Positions 27,001 through 42,000 of a DNA stretch of 64,000 nt are shown here, in pieces; positions within the stretch are counted from its first letter, which is position 1, and each line of letters opens with the position of its first letter. The position numbers and the translations under genes are program-made. The notes under the pieces were generated by a model that searched no databases, was not told where the DNA came from, and worked only from the letters and a program-made list of their open reading frames with translations. The stretch spans positions 2,154,087 through 2,218,086 of the forward strand of contig BROG01000041.1 of the NCBI GenBank assembly GCA_030159075.1, written 5' to 3'. Source of the stretch: Atrina japonica (Eukaryota; Mollusca; Bivalvia; Pterioida; Pinnidae).

Positions 27001-30000
27001 TGCCAAATTACATTTCAATATGTGCACCTGTTGCAGAGAAATTTAACGCAAAAACAGTGAATTATTGGAAATCTTTTAAGTTCAAGGGGCATAACTCTGT
27101 CAAAAATTGTACGGTGGTAACCAAATAAAAATAAAAAACTTGACCTAGATATTCTCATGATGTATCTGTATGCCAAATTACATTTCAATATGTGCACCAA
27201 CTGCAGAGATAATGAATGAAAACTGATGGTGTACGGACCGACCAACAGACCATGACAAAGCAATATGCCCCTTCTATGAGAGGGAGTGGGGCCCTTTATT
27301 TTAAGTTTCAACAACAAGGTGTCATATAAACAGGAAATAGACAATACTCAACATCAAGATAGTAATTTTTGGTGGGTGGAATTTAAAGGCTGTTTCCCCT
27401 CTGCAATTAATTGTCTCATTCCACAAAAAAGTTTTTAGACAATTTTACAAATATACTGAAACTATGTATCCTAGAGCAATGTTATTTTTCCCCACTGTAG
27501 AGGACAAGGGTGATGGAAAACCACTGCAAGGCACATAGATCTAGGGGTCGAATTTACCATTTTTTTTCTCTCATTAGGCAGTTGACTAATTGGAAACAAA
27601 TTTTACTAGTCCAATGAAAGATTCACTAGTCTCAAACTGGTACGAAGAACTACCAATTTGGCATGTACAAACTGGAAGTTGTACTGGGTTATCAATTTGT
27701 GTTTTTATATTCTCAGGAGTCAAATTACTATAATTATCTTTGTTTGAGTTGAAATAAAATGAAAGGAGCTGATAAGGTAATTCAGGTTTTCACTGTACAT
27801 ACACACCTTCATTACATTAATCATTGCTCATGTTTATACGTTACTATGTTTTTACCGGTATGTATTTTCTACAAGGCAACCAGATTAGCTGAAACAAAAC
27901 CTTGACTAGTCCACTGCAAAAGTTACTAGTCACGGTCTGGTGGACTATGCTAATTTTGAACCCTGTCAGATCTGTCATAGATCTTAGAACATTATCAATA
28001 TTCTTGTATATCTACTCAATACTAAACTGCACATATTGATTATTGTACCTCTACTTGTGTATCCACTACATTCAATACTTTAGCCCTCTCCATTGTTCCA
28101 GTGGTTTCACTCCAGGCAAGACATGCCATTCCTTCAGCAACATCTTCCTGTGCTAATTTACTATCTTTATTTTCATCCAAATATTTGGTGATGTCGGCCT
28201 GCAAACTATCATACTGTCCATTTTCACATAAATGTAAATAAAATAAAGTGGGTGTTAAGAATTCTGTCAGTTTAACACAATGCTCTGTGTCTTCTTCTAG
28301 AGAGATCAGTCTGTATGGGTCAAACTTGGAAACAAGGTTTAAATCATATGTTATTGCATCAGATACTGATACACAACTTTCATCCATTTCTCCAGTTTTA
28401 AATGCAGCAAAACCTTTGTCTACTAATTCTTGCCCAATAGATGTATCACCATCATATAGCTGTACATATACTTTGACGTCTTTCACTACTTTATCTATAC
28501 AAACAGACAGTTCTTTGTCACATGTAAATTCCTCAAATGCTTCAACTTCGGCTTCATCCCAGATTGGACTTCTTAACCCAGAGGGCTTTATGTCTGAAAC
28601 TGCACATACAAAGGCTTGCACAGGTAATGTTAGAAACTCATCTTTGATTGGTCGTAAATCTGTTTTCGATACCTCTTCAAAAATACCATAGTCAACAAAC
28701 AGTGCGAAGATACTTTCTGCATCAAATTCAACACATGCTCTGTAATAAAGGCCATCAGCTATGTGTTTCACAACACAGACAGTTTCATCATTAAAATCAA
28801 TGGGGGTTGTCTCCTCTTTGTATGCTTCCTGTATATCATCCATCATTTTGTCTAGGTCACTAGCATTGTCAACAAGCTGGCACCAGAAAAGACTAGGACT
28901 TTCAAAGTGGCTAATTGTGACACCATACTTATTGCCATCCTCCAAAACCAGGCGTTTATACCTGTCAAAGATTGTTAAATATGCAATAAAATAAACTAAA
29001 AACAGCTGCCTACAACTGAAACATGATAACATACAAGTTGAAAAGGTCTCTATCTCACAAATCTAATCAACCCCTAAAAACAATGGACTATTCTGTAAAT
29101 CAATGACTTACATCAGTCCAAATGTTTCTTTAGGGGTCAAAGCCCTAAATAGGTTAAGAAGCTAAAACAACATTCTTATCCTATCTCCACTTTAATTCAC
29201 ATTAAGTAAGAAACTTGTATTTACTTTCAAATCAGCATGATTGTGGTCATTTTCAAGGATTAATGCTTGGTACCAAAAAGTACCGAGCATTAATCCTTGA
29301 AAATGGCCGGAAAATAACATGAAAATGTTATTTTCCGGCATGGGAAAATAATACGGAATTTAGATTGGCCTTTGGATCGCATCTTTAAAATGTTTGATTT
29401 CAATAAAACTTTTAAATTGTGAGTACCTGCTGTTAAATCACAGATGTAGAGCACATATATTTCCAGTTAGACCATCTACAATTTTTCACAAAGATGAGAA
29501 AATAAATGTTCATATCAAAATGTTTTCCTACCTACCTACCCTTTATCATTTTGGGCATGTCATAGGAAACACCCTCATGTTTTATGTTGGCCTAAGACTT
29601 AACATACACCTATAGAGAATCAACAATAGGAATCTTTACTGATGATATTCACCAATACAAAAGAGTTTGTTTGGTAGTCCTGACATTTCATTTCATTGCA
29701 TAATTACTGAAATATACATACTCTCGTGATGACAAGTCCACTTGTTCTTGTATTGTTTCTGCCTCCTCAGCAAGCTTCCTTACAATTTTTGGGGTGATAG
29801 CTACATCACTGGAGTCGGAAAAAACACGCCTGGTCTTCCTGCTGACAGCTATAGGTGTTGCTGCATCTATGCCATATCCTCTCTGCTTTAACGTCTCACT
29901 GACAGAAATTCCCATGTCCAATAGCTGAACAAGGTAACAATCATCTCCTACAGATTTGACAACGTCCGCAAGTAAAGATCTGAAAATTCATCAACAGTTG

Positions 30001-33000
30001 CATCAAAAGCTTTGAAAACTGTAAATTAAGAAATTTTCGTGGGAGCAAAATTTTGTTAAAATGAAAATATTCAGATACCTGACCAGCAAACAGGTTTCTT
30101 TTAAATCATGATGTACTAAAGGCACATGGCCAAATCATATTTCTATCCAAATTTTGTTGCTTTCTTTTCAATGAAATAAGAAAACAAGACATTTGTAACT
30201 ACAGAAAACAGTGCAGTACAAACTACAAAAAATGTGAACAATTTCTAAGAAAACCACTACTTATACTACATGTATTAAATATATATATTTTGTCATAGTT
30301 TTAATTTCTTTGATAAATTAAAAAAAAAAAAAATTTTCATTCTACACTAGTCTTCAAAAGTAATATTTAAATTGCTACTTTTCAAATATCAGAAAATGGA
30401 AAACACTTATCATAACACTCAAACAGGAAAAAATTAAAATTTGTATGTGACTTATTGACACTCAAATATGCTGTCAAATTAAACATGGGAATAAAAGCTA
30501 TCGGTTATTTGTACCGTGACCACTTCAACCGAATTATAATAATATGTTGAATATTACAATGCACAAAAGTCATCACAATCACAGGATCCCCTATCTCAGG
30601 GATAGAAATTAAACTCTGCAATCAGTGAGTCACCTGGGCTCGTATGTCAGGATTGTTTAGAGCCCAGTTGCACGTCTGGAAACCCAGAAACTCGCTCTTC
30701 CTGTACTACAAAAGCATATTTTAAAATAGTTCATACACTAGCTACATGCAGCAAAGTATACTCAGTTTACAAGAATACCAGTTGAATTTGTGAAAGTGCA
30801 AGATAATATCATATGTCCCCAAATTTTCAGTAGCCACCACCTGGGCTAACACAGAGTGAAATCTACTAGCCCAGCTAAGTTTTTACTTGCCATGGGCTAC
30901 TGGGCCCCTGTTAATTTCTATCCTTGCTATCTATGCATCTGCATGGAGTCACTCGTGATGATTTGTTTGTTGTTTTATATCATGCATAGAATTCTTCACT
31001 TCTATGGAGATTTTCTATGCTTTAGGTGAAGTGCCACAAAGTGAAACCTGTACTATGGACAGACCCAATGTAGTGTGGGTTTTTCTGATGTACCACACCT
31101 GTCGTGACATGGGACCTCTGTTTTAAGTCTCATCTGAAAAACCCACTTAAACTGAAACCTGTTGACAATTTATAGTGCAGTAAAACTATCAATAGTATCT
31201 GTAATCTTTTCATGGTGAAAATACTCAAGTTAAAACAACTTGACAGTATTACCGTAACACCAAAGTGTACAAATGATATCACATCTATATATAATCATTT
31301 TCTATGTGGGAATCGCTCAAGTTTAAATAACTTGTTGATAAAGGGTTAATCAACTTGGCCAATTGGGAATCCAACTAAGCTGATGCTACATGGAAAAGAT
31401 GCTTGTATGGTTCTATTTGAAAAAAAAAAAACAAAAAACAAATGGCAGCTGCTCTAAGTAGAGTTTCAATTTGGTCATGTGACTTTATAATTGGTCCAGT
31501 TTTTCAATATTAGCCAAGTTTTTTTTTTTTCAATATAAATTTTAGTTTGTCAATAATGGCTTGGTTTTAAATTCCATATTGTTTGGGCAGGAAATCCAAT
31601 ATTTAGGCAATATTGCTATAATTAATTAATGATAATAAACATAAAATGTACAAGAGTCTTACTTATCCTGAGTTACTTCTGTAAACGTCAATATTGCATC
31701 ATCACTCCATGGACCATCAGTTGCTCGGACTCCACCCAATGTACAAGCCACAGCTTGTAGAGGTAACTTTGCAAATTTAGCTGGGAGTCTTCTGAGGTCG
31801 GACTTGTGACATACATCAGTATTACCATGGTCTAAGAACTGTACTTCATATCTATCATCATTTATCACTTTCCGGATCCTCGCACGATACCAAGATGCAT
31901 CTTGGGAATACTTGGCAGCACATACCATGTCAATGGAAGGGTCTTTGACAGCAAACACATCACTGTCTGTATTGTTGAACAATTCAAACATTTCATCTAG
32001 AAATGTCTCCAGTGCCAGTTTGTTGTCCTTCAATTGAATATAGAAAGCACTGGGGCAGGTTACATGAGAAACAGTCACTTGAATGCGATCATCTTGGGAC
32101 ATGGTCAAATATTTTAATTCTGACATGCTCCTGACAAATTCCTGCGTTTCTAAAGTTGTTACAGAGGTGTCTTGATCTGAAATGAAAATCAAAATGCTTG
32201 CAAAAAATGTTATATACAACAAAGTCTGGAACAAGAATGATTATGATAATATTATCAAGATCTGCCTGTCTATGATGTCATGGACAAATTTTGACATAAT
32301 GACTGAATTTTGACATACTGACTGGTCAATCATATAGATATGTAAGCAACTACAGAAGGTGTCACAGTTTTCCCACACTTATCAAAATACAGCAGTATCT
32401 GGGTTTGAGATCTCACTCAAAGCCAGGACTTCCATTTCTTTATACAAAGCACCTGGTGAAGGAAGTCATTCCCAGTTATTATGAAGATTCAAATATAATG
32501 AATGGATCCACCCCAAACATCTTGTTTCTGTTTTCAGATGAAGTTCACCTCATGAACACTTTAATCAATAACATTTTGTAGAATAAGATTCATATGGTAA
32601 ATACTCAATAACAAAATACTTATTGTGAGAACCTGACAAGTGCAAATATAGTGTGAGATCACTCATCTGAAATAGTGCCTGTCTTGCAGAAAATTATGGC
32701 TTTTCTATTTTAAGAGATCATATATTTTGAGAGACCACATGTCAATAGCACATGGGATGGTCTCTTGAGACAGGTTTCTCTAATCTATTAAGTTTTGCAT
32801 GCAAGGTGATGAAAATGTTACCTGGTAAAGTTGATTTATCAAGGGGAGATAATGCTTCTGAATATCCCGTCATATCTAATGTCAGGTGGGTCTCATCCAT
32901 TTCTAGTGTTTTAGATGCTACAAAAAGTAACAGAGACTCAAATGCCCAATTCCATCTAATAACAAGATTTGTTTGTGAAACACAAATGCCCCCAGTCCCA

Positions 33001-36000
33001 ACAAATTTTTGCATTGTTCCACATTTTGACCCCACCCACCCCCAAAGGCATATGATGTCAGTGAAATGTGAGCAATCCTTAGATGAACTTACAGTCTAAG
33101 TTTGGTTACTATATCTTAATTCAAACTTGAAATATTGCACTTTACATGTAAAGCTGGATGAAATTATGGACAGACAAACAGACAGACAGACAAAACATCC
33201 AAACACTAGATGCCCCAGCGGACCTTTCAGGCAAGGGGCATAAAAAAATTACAATGTTAATTTCTACTGTTTGCTTATTTCACTTCCAAATTTCCCATTT
33301 TAGATATGGAATGGTGGAATTTTCAGGTCTAATAAATGGATTCACTTAATACTTGCAAATTATGCTCAGGGTGACAGAACTATTCATAAAGTAGATCTTG
33401 CAGAACTGCTTTATCATTTTTGCTTGAACAACTTTTCATAATTTATTTCCATCTAAGTAACAGACAGCCTCTAACATTCCATTCAGTAAAGCCACGTGTA
33501 TTGTAGAAAAGAGGCCTCAATATTCTTCCTATATTTAGCATCTCAACAAGCTTTGAAGTTGTACAATCCTAAATTTGCTTTGGAGCTCTACATCCCTATC
33601 AATATCACCTTAACCCTTTCAACGCTACAGACCATAAAAGACTGGTCTTTAACAATGGATAAAGCATACAATTTGGATATTCAGGGGTGAAGGGGTTATT
33701 CTGATTTGGGCTCTAAACTTTTATCTATATCAATTCAATCAAATCAAGTACTCTAAATTCCAGTCCATATCACATCAATAAGTCTTGGTCTCTACACTCC
33801 TTTTAGAACACCTCAAAGAGATTGGGGTTCTAAACTCTTATCTATATTTTATCTAAACTCAATAAACACCTCAATCACCTGTGGTTCTCTTCATTCCTTT
33901 GTACACCACCTGTAACTTTTGGTGCTTTACAGTTGTAAAGTCTTCAGTTAAATCAGTTTTGGTGCTCTGGTATTCATTAAACTATAAAATTTTTATCAAT
34001 AAGATGTACCTGACCTTATTAAGATAGATGTGCTGATTTTGTACTGACCTAAATCTTCCCGTAGATCTGTTTCTATCATAGAATCTGACAGCTCTGTCTT
34101 TTGACCTTCACCTTCCTCTTTCACTTCTGAAATATGATCAAAAGAATCAGCAAGATGGATATGTTTATCCTCTAAAACATAATACATTACTTCTGCAAAG
34201 TAATGCACGATTTAGGATGTTCTTGTTGGGACTTTTTTATGAAATAATGATCACAAATAATACAACATACTTTGATATATTAGAGGGGACTATTACATAA
34301 AATCAGCATACTGCCTGAAATTCTGTAATTTATGTACAGGTAGCTATAGAGCTTTCCTGTTACAAAGTGTTCAATGTAAACTTGCAAGTCTTTTTTTTTT
34401 TTTTGACAATTTTGCAAATAAATCAATCAGTTTGAAAAATTGGTAAAAAAGCACTTGCCCAAAGTGATTACATAAATTCCACTCACTCAAACACATTTTA
34501 CACTCACTCAAGTATGAAATTGTAGTATTTTAAAGTAAATGTGTTAAGAGTATATAAAATCTTTTTCAAAGTATATTTAATACATGACTTAACAGATATG
34601 ATATTTTTTATTTGACAAATTGTCATATTTTCTAATCAATTACCGTATTTTATGGCCTATAGGTCGATGTGGGGGATAGGTCGAATGGCCGATTTTTGGT
34701 AAAAATCTAGGATTAAGTATTAGATAGGTCGAAGTGGAAGACAGGTCGATGTCGGCAGAGATGAAAACATAAATGGGAAAACACAAAAAATACATCGCTT
34801 ATGTTTAATAACTGGTGCTAAAACAATGGTAGCCAACCGAGATAAGGGAATCATTCAAAAGTATAAACTGTACGGTATAAATATAATATAAACGATGTAT
34901 TTTTATTACGCATTTTCTGACACATTCTTGAATCCCAATGATATTGTAACTTGAAAGATCATTATTTTGTCACTAGATTATGAACACAGTGCTTTACGCA
35001 CACACAAGGTCACATTTAATAGTTCTATTAGGTGTAAATACAAATGGGTGTTTGGAGTAAGCCCCTAGATTATCCAGTGAAAAATGTTGAAATACATGTT
35101 AAAATGGGGAAATGCAGATACAAGTTAAATATTTCACTAAGATAAATCGATGCGGTGAATAGGTCGAGGTCACAACTGTGAGAAAAAAAATATCGACCTA
35201 TAGGCCGTAAAATATAGTACAAGTAGTTACATTCTGTAGACTAAACTATTAAACTGAACATTTTCTTTGAAATTTATTAATATTGTCCATAAACATATGA
35301 AGCTATCCATCTCAATTCATGCATATCCATTGTTTGTAAGAATTTATTCTGTAGAGTTGCATTCCAGTTCCTGAGAAAAATAAAAGAGACACAACAGTGC
35401 AAATGTTCTATTTTAATCATTTCAGTTTGCCTTGAATTTTTTAATTATAAAACAAAAACGGAAAAAATGTAATTAATTTTGTCTCTCTACAGTCATTATC
35501 GAAATAAAAGTCAGGATTTGTTGGCTAATAGCATAGAATTAGGAATTCCTATTTTGCCTGGCCAATCTTGAAATATACAATATCATTTGGGGTTTTATTG
35601 ATGTTTTTTCCTGGTCTTTTGGGGTCCTTTTTGGTATTTAGATGCATCCACTTGGTATCACGTGACAAAAATGACAGTCAAAAATCGAAGCAAAAACCAT
35701 GTATTAATTCAATCATTCAGACTGGTTACGATCACGTGTATTTACAAAATCGAAAACAACATCGGAATCTAGATTTTCAGTATGATGACACAGCACTCGT
35801 CATTCAGGCGAGTTCATTATGTAAATTTACTCGCCCAAAACGATTTTTACTTGCCAATGCGAGCGGGAGAGTGGATTTTTCAAACCCTGCCAATATAATG
35901 TTTCTTTGGGGAAAAATAATTCTAGTAAACTAAAAAAATATGTGTAAGTCTCCCAAGCAAATATGAGAATATTAAATATACTAGGACATAATGCTTTGTG

Positions 36001-39000
36001 AATAAAAGATATGCCACTCAAACCCAACTGATGTTTAACGGCCTCTTACCAAGTTACCAAACTCCAACAGATTTCATCAAAAATAATTAACAATGCGTCC
36101 TCTTACCTTTCCTCAGTCTTATACTTATACTTATACTTTGTAAGTGAGCCTGAAAATGCTCAATTTCCAGTAAACAGCTTTGTTGCTAAATGTGATTATC
36201 AACTATTTCCAAGGATCAAACATCAAGATAGATACAGTCAAACCCACTTATATTGAACCCTGTTACATTGAAATACTGCTTTATTTGAAATGATTTTGAA
36301 TCCCCAGCCAAAACTCTTTACAACCATAACCCAGTTATTTTGAAACCCGTTTATATGAAAAAAACAAAAAAACATTAATTCCCTTTCAATTTCAATGTAT
36401 CCAGATTCAACTGTATATATCTATTGTAACCAGAAAGCTACTACAAATAATGTTACTAATATAAGAATATACAAATATGAATGGTCAAAGATTGAATGAG
36501 ACATCAGTATTTACCCGATTTGGAAGATGCCTTTATTTCTTGTTGAACATTTCTTCCATCATCCAACATCAGTTTAACAAGGTGAGTATCACCAGCCCTT
36601 CCTTCAAATGTGACAGTCAGACTCTGATCCTCTATCAGAGATTTTAACAGTGTACATTCCTCTGTTGTTGAAGTAGTACATTCCGACAGGCAACACTTGA
36701 ATGCCAGTGGAGAACTCAGCATCTCTGGAGTTAGTTGACGTAAATCGGTTACAGAGACAAAACTGGTGTTGCCAAAGTCAACAAAATATACTTCAGCTTG
36801 GTCCTCTGTAACACTGGTTACTACAGCTCTGTACCACGAGTTGTCGGCTGGGAAGAGAGAACAGCAGTGGCTTCCTGGTGTTACACTATCAAGTTTGTTT
36901 CCTGATGGACAATGAGTTTGAAGCATTTCTATCAGTTCACCCAACAAAGCTTCATCTTTTTCAGATTGCAAATAGAAAGTGCCATCTTTAAAATTTGAGA
37001 CAAACATTTTAATTTCATCAGAAGGAGTAGGTTGTTCAGCAAAATGTAATGGTTGATCATTCTGGTCGAGAGAGTCGCCTTGTTCAATGGCGTGTCCCAA
37101 AGAAACCAACATTTTCCCAATATCCCCATCAGCATTTTCAAATTTAACACTGCAGTGTGAAATAAAATTGCAATTCAGTTCCAGATCCACTGTCTGACTT
37201 TTAAAATATTCTATAGCTTCATCAGTCCAGGTCTTGTCTGCAGGTACAACACCATCTACCTGGCATTTATAAGCTAGAGGGCCATCTTTACAAAATTCTT
37301 CAGGAAGAAGCATTAATTCTGATAACTCAACATCCTCAGAATTTCCATAATCAACAAACATGACAGTTGCTCTGTTACCTTCAATCTTTTCTATTTTAGA
37401 TCTGTACCAAGCACCATCCTCGGAAAATTTGGTGCAACAAGTCTGACCAACAGCAGGGGAAGTCAAAATTACATTTGAATCAGCAGAAAACTTTTCCTCC
37501 AATTTCTCAGAAAGTTCAGACAACTTGCCCTCTACCTCACTTAACTGAATATAGAAGTCCCCAGGGGAGTTGACAACACTTGTAAAGACAGTTACAGTTT
37601 GCCCCACTGGAACATCGTGTGTTGGAATGCTACACGCCACAGTTGGTGGTGCTGGGGCTTGTTTAACAGCAAATCCAGAGCTAATCAATCTTTCGCCAAT
37701 ATTACCATCTTCGACCATTAAAGAAACCTCACAACTATTTATAAATGTGCATGTCAGTTTCTGATTCATTGTCATGTTTTCAAACTCTTCTATCGCAGCA
37801 TCTGACCAATCACCATCCTTTGCCGAGATTCCAGATAACTTGCATTCCATCGCTTGTATTCTCCATACAGTGAGGTCCGGTGATATAGTCTTGAGTGATG
37901 TCACATCTACTTCCTCCAAATTTCCGTAGTCTACAAACCGGACACTGGCTTTACCCTCATTTATACTCTCTATCCTAGCTCGGTACCAAGCTTCATCCTC
38001 AGAGTACTTGGCACAACATATCTCGCCAACATTTATGGAAGAAAGCGACATTTCCGATTGTCCACAACTAGAGTAGGTTTCTTCAAGTTTTGTTGATATT
38101 TCTGTCAAAACATCTTCTGTTTCAGCAAAGTGAAGATAAAATTTTGATGGCGTTTCGATTGCACTTGTATACACAAAAGTTTCAGTGCCTATTGATATTT
38201 CTGGCTTTGACAAATCATTGCTTTCTTTTGATGCATCCTTACTAATTAAATCGGTTATTTCTTGTCCTTCTGCATCGTACAAAGTTACAGTTTGTAGGCC
38301 ATCGGCGACTGATATTACAACAAGAGTCATCTCCTTATCTAGCACAATGTTTTGAAACTGCTTCAAATTACCCGAAGAACGCTTCACAACAGGTGATAGA
38401 GTACAGTGTATTGCTTGAGGACTCAAGCTAAGAAGTTCATCTGTAATGTTATAGATATTACAACTTGACACCTTCTCTGAATTTCCATAATCTACAAAAT
38501 GTACGTCTGCTCCATCAGGGTACACATGTTCTACCTCAGCTCTATACCACATTTCATCAACATTGAATTTAGCAAGACATGGCATGTTGTTTGTCAAATT
38601 GTGAGCTGCTTGTGACTGAACAGAGCAGTACTCTTCAATTTTCCCCATAACCTGATCAAGGTCATCCAAGTTCTTGGACAACTGGCAGTAAAAGCTATCC
38701 AGAGAATCGATTTGTGATACATAGACCAACACCGACTCACCAACTGCTATTTCAGGGAAAGCTTTGTACTGAGAGACTGCCTGGAATTTTGGAACTTCTT
38801 TCCGAACAACAGCAGCACCAACAAGCTCATCTGTGATATCAATATCGCCAGCTTTCACTGTTGTTTGCCAAACATCATCTTTCTTATGTAGGAGAGCTAC
38901 TGTTACAGCATCCTTAACAAGACTATCCATAATGTCTTTTGCATCTACATTCCAAGTATCTGCCTGTAATGGTAGAATTCCAGTTAAACTACACTGCAGG

Positions 39001-42000
39001 GCCTGAGAGGGTTCCTCCAGCAGGTCAGGGGTAGGTTGTCGCATATTTTCCACAGCTACAGTGTCTGAGTTTCCATAATCAACAAAGCGAACAACAAATT
39101 TGTCCGCCATTTTTTTCTCAACGTAAGCTCGATACCAGGCTCCATCCTCCGAGTACAAAGCAACCACAGCCATGCCTACTGAAACTTGTGTAAGTGGGGA
39201 GGAATCATTGCTATACTTTTCCTGTATGCGGGTCACAAATTCATCTAGATGCTCTCCTTTATCTGATGGCTGAACCCAAAATGACACTGGATTATCTATC
39301 CATGATACAAAACCTTCAAAAGTAGTATTCTCACTTAAGTTCATGTTGGGGTATGGATTGGCAACCACTATAGGCTTAGCACTAATCCCATGTGATTGGA
39401 TAACACAATGTCCATCATCACTCAATGTTACACCTATGCTTGTTTTATTTTCACTATTGTCAAGGTCCAACATGTACAAACCTGCTTTATAATTTTTCAC
39501 ATTTGCTGTCAATTTTTTGTCTAAAGTTAAACTTTCAAACTGTTTAGTTGCAGCATCTGTCCAAACAGAATCATTGGGTTGAACACCATGTAAACAGCAT
39601 CTCACACCTTGAGATGGTAACCTTAAATATTCAGGTTTTACCATCTTGATCTTAGACTTCGAAACCATTTCCACATTACCATAGTCCACGAATTGTACCT
39701 CAAACTCTTCACTCTCACTTAAACCAATTATTTCTGCTCTATACCACAATTCATCCCCTGAAAACATAGCAATACAAGGCATACCTACTTCGGGACTTGA
39801 AATCTCAAGTTCAGTTGATGATAGTTTGTTGTACTCTTCATTCATTGTGTCCATCATGGTTTCTAATTTTTCATATGTATTGGAGACTTGGCACCAAAAC
39901 TCTCCTGGATTGTTGATATATACAACAAACAGATCCAGTGTTTCTCCAACTTTCAATTTTGCTAGTGTAAAGGAATCGGCACCATCATGCTGCCATGCAT
40001 CATCACTAGTGTTTGCAGCTAAAGATGGGGCAGTTACTGAAGTTGTCTCTGACTCCCAATCATCTGCTGATGCTGATGGCGGAGCTGACCCACCAAATCC
40101 ACCACTACTAGAGCCAAAGCCTCTACTATCTCTCTGAGGTGAACCAAATCCTCCTTGTGAATGACTTCCACCACCAAATCCACCTTTACTGCTACCTGCA
40201 TTCCAGCTGTCACCATCTCTAAACCTTCCACCAAATCCACCGTCTGGTTTCCTGCCACCTCCAAAACCACTCTTTGATCTATTGTCACTGCCAGATTCAA
40301 AGCCACCTCCACCACCAAATCCTCTTCTACCACCAAAATCAGATTCTTGTGACCGTTTCCCTCCAAATCCACCTGACTGACCTTGAGGTGCAGTTGAAAC
40401 CACTCCATCTCCCCAATCGTTTTCAGCATTTTCTGATGTGTTACTGGCCCCAGAACCAAATCCACCCGATTTTGCTCCAAATCCTCCACTCCTTCCACCA
40501 AATCCTCCACTTCTTCCACCAAACCCTTCACTTTTCCCTCCAAATCCTATCAAAATACAACACATTTGTATTTATTGACCTGTTAATCAATTGTTCATAC
40601 ATACTGCATACCTAGGAATGTTTGCCTTGTTAATACCACAGGAAACATTCACCTCATCTTAAATTCATGCTAAGTGATCATAGTATCATGGATGTAATTA
40701 ATGTCTGTGCTTCAACTATTTAGCTTGATAATTTCACCTTCATTTTATTTGCCCTCTAATCTTAGGGTGAAGATTAAACAGTAGCAAAAATTTGCAGGTA
40801 TACAGTATGAAAAAATCTTATCCAGGGTAAATGAACAAATCAAAATATTGATTGTTATATTGTTGCTTTACCACGAATTGTTCACTTATATGGAGATGTC
40901 ACCAGGTGAAGTGCCTCAAAGTTTGATCACTACTATAGTCTCTTGTCAATGCAGTGAAGGTTCCTGAATGGTGAACTCCTACCATGACACAGGACCTATT
41001 TTTATGTATTGATTGAAACCTGTGACTTTCACCGTTTACTCCAAGCACTTAACGAAGGAACTTTAAAAATCAATTTTTAAAGTCTTTAGCACATCTTACA
41101 ATCCAATATAATAAAAGCAACACCCAACAATCCGTCTTTGATGGGCATACAAATATAAATTGAAAACTTTACCTAACCAGAACATGTACATTGGAATTGT
41201 GGGTACAAATCCACTATCGAGTCGCTGAAAAATTTCCAACATGAATATGCTTTGAACACATGGCATAATGATGTCACCAGTTTCCTAAAATTGTAGGTGC
41301 TCTGACACTGATTGTCCTGTGTTGAACCGCAAATTTATTTTTGCTAAATTTTACATTTCAGAACACTAAAAAATTCACCCTTCATTTCATCAGTGAACCA
41401 GAAATTTTACTAGCCAGCCAGGAACTTTAACTCGCCAATATATGTGTGGGTGTGTTTATGTTATTATTAAAAAAAAATTCTGCTGGATGAAATGAAATAC
41501 AAGAGGGCCTCAATTGCTCACCTGAGAACCATCTACAAATGTGGAAAGAAGACCAAGAAGAATATGTACATGTAGGCTGATCTGGCCAAGAAACATAAAT
41601 ATTGCTGTTTTAAGAAATTCATAAAAAATTCTAGAAATTAAATTTTGGCAAAATTCTTCAACAAAAATATTTCTTCACCTAATTACAAGTATAACACATG
41701 AAATTAATGCATCAAGGTGAATGCAAGGGGAGAAAATTGAGGAAATCATGCGAAATTGAATGAAAATGACAATGTTAGAAAAGACCTCAAAAACGAATCA
41801 AAAATTCATATTCTGACTTCTATGAAAAATAGAAATTTGAATCATACATCCATGTAGATCACTCAGAAACAATCCATTTTTCAATTAATGAAGTGGTTCT
41901 GGAGAAGAAGATTTTTAAAGAGGGGTACCTTGTGGGACCTATTCTGCCCCACCCTGGATCCATCCCTGGGTCATTCTGGCTGAAAAGTACAAACTTGGTA

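Noticed and set aside
28040..28048. Natural end of the gene at the TAA two codons after exon 14
   Set aside because: The Tudor barrel would be cut in mid-strand, and exon 15 continues it in frame (VE joined to VFLVDTGK).
28248..28691. 147-codon plus-strand ORF
   Set aside because: Antisense shadow of exon 14, Ser/Thr-rich because the sense strand is acidic and hydrophobic.
40034..40543. 169-codon second minus-strand ORF overlapping exon 9
   Set aside because: It reads the FGG-coding repeat in a shifted frame; repeat composition keeps it open. The in-frame exon carries the domains.
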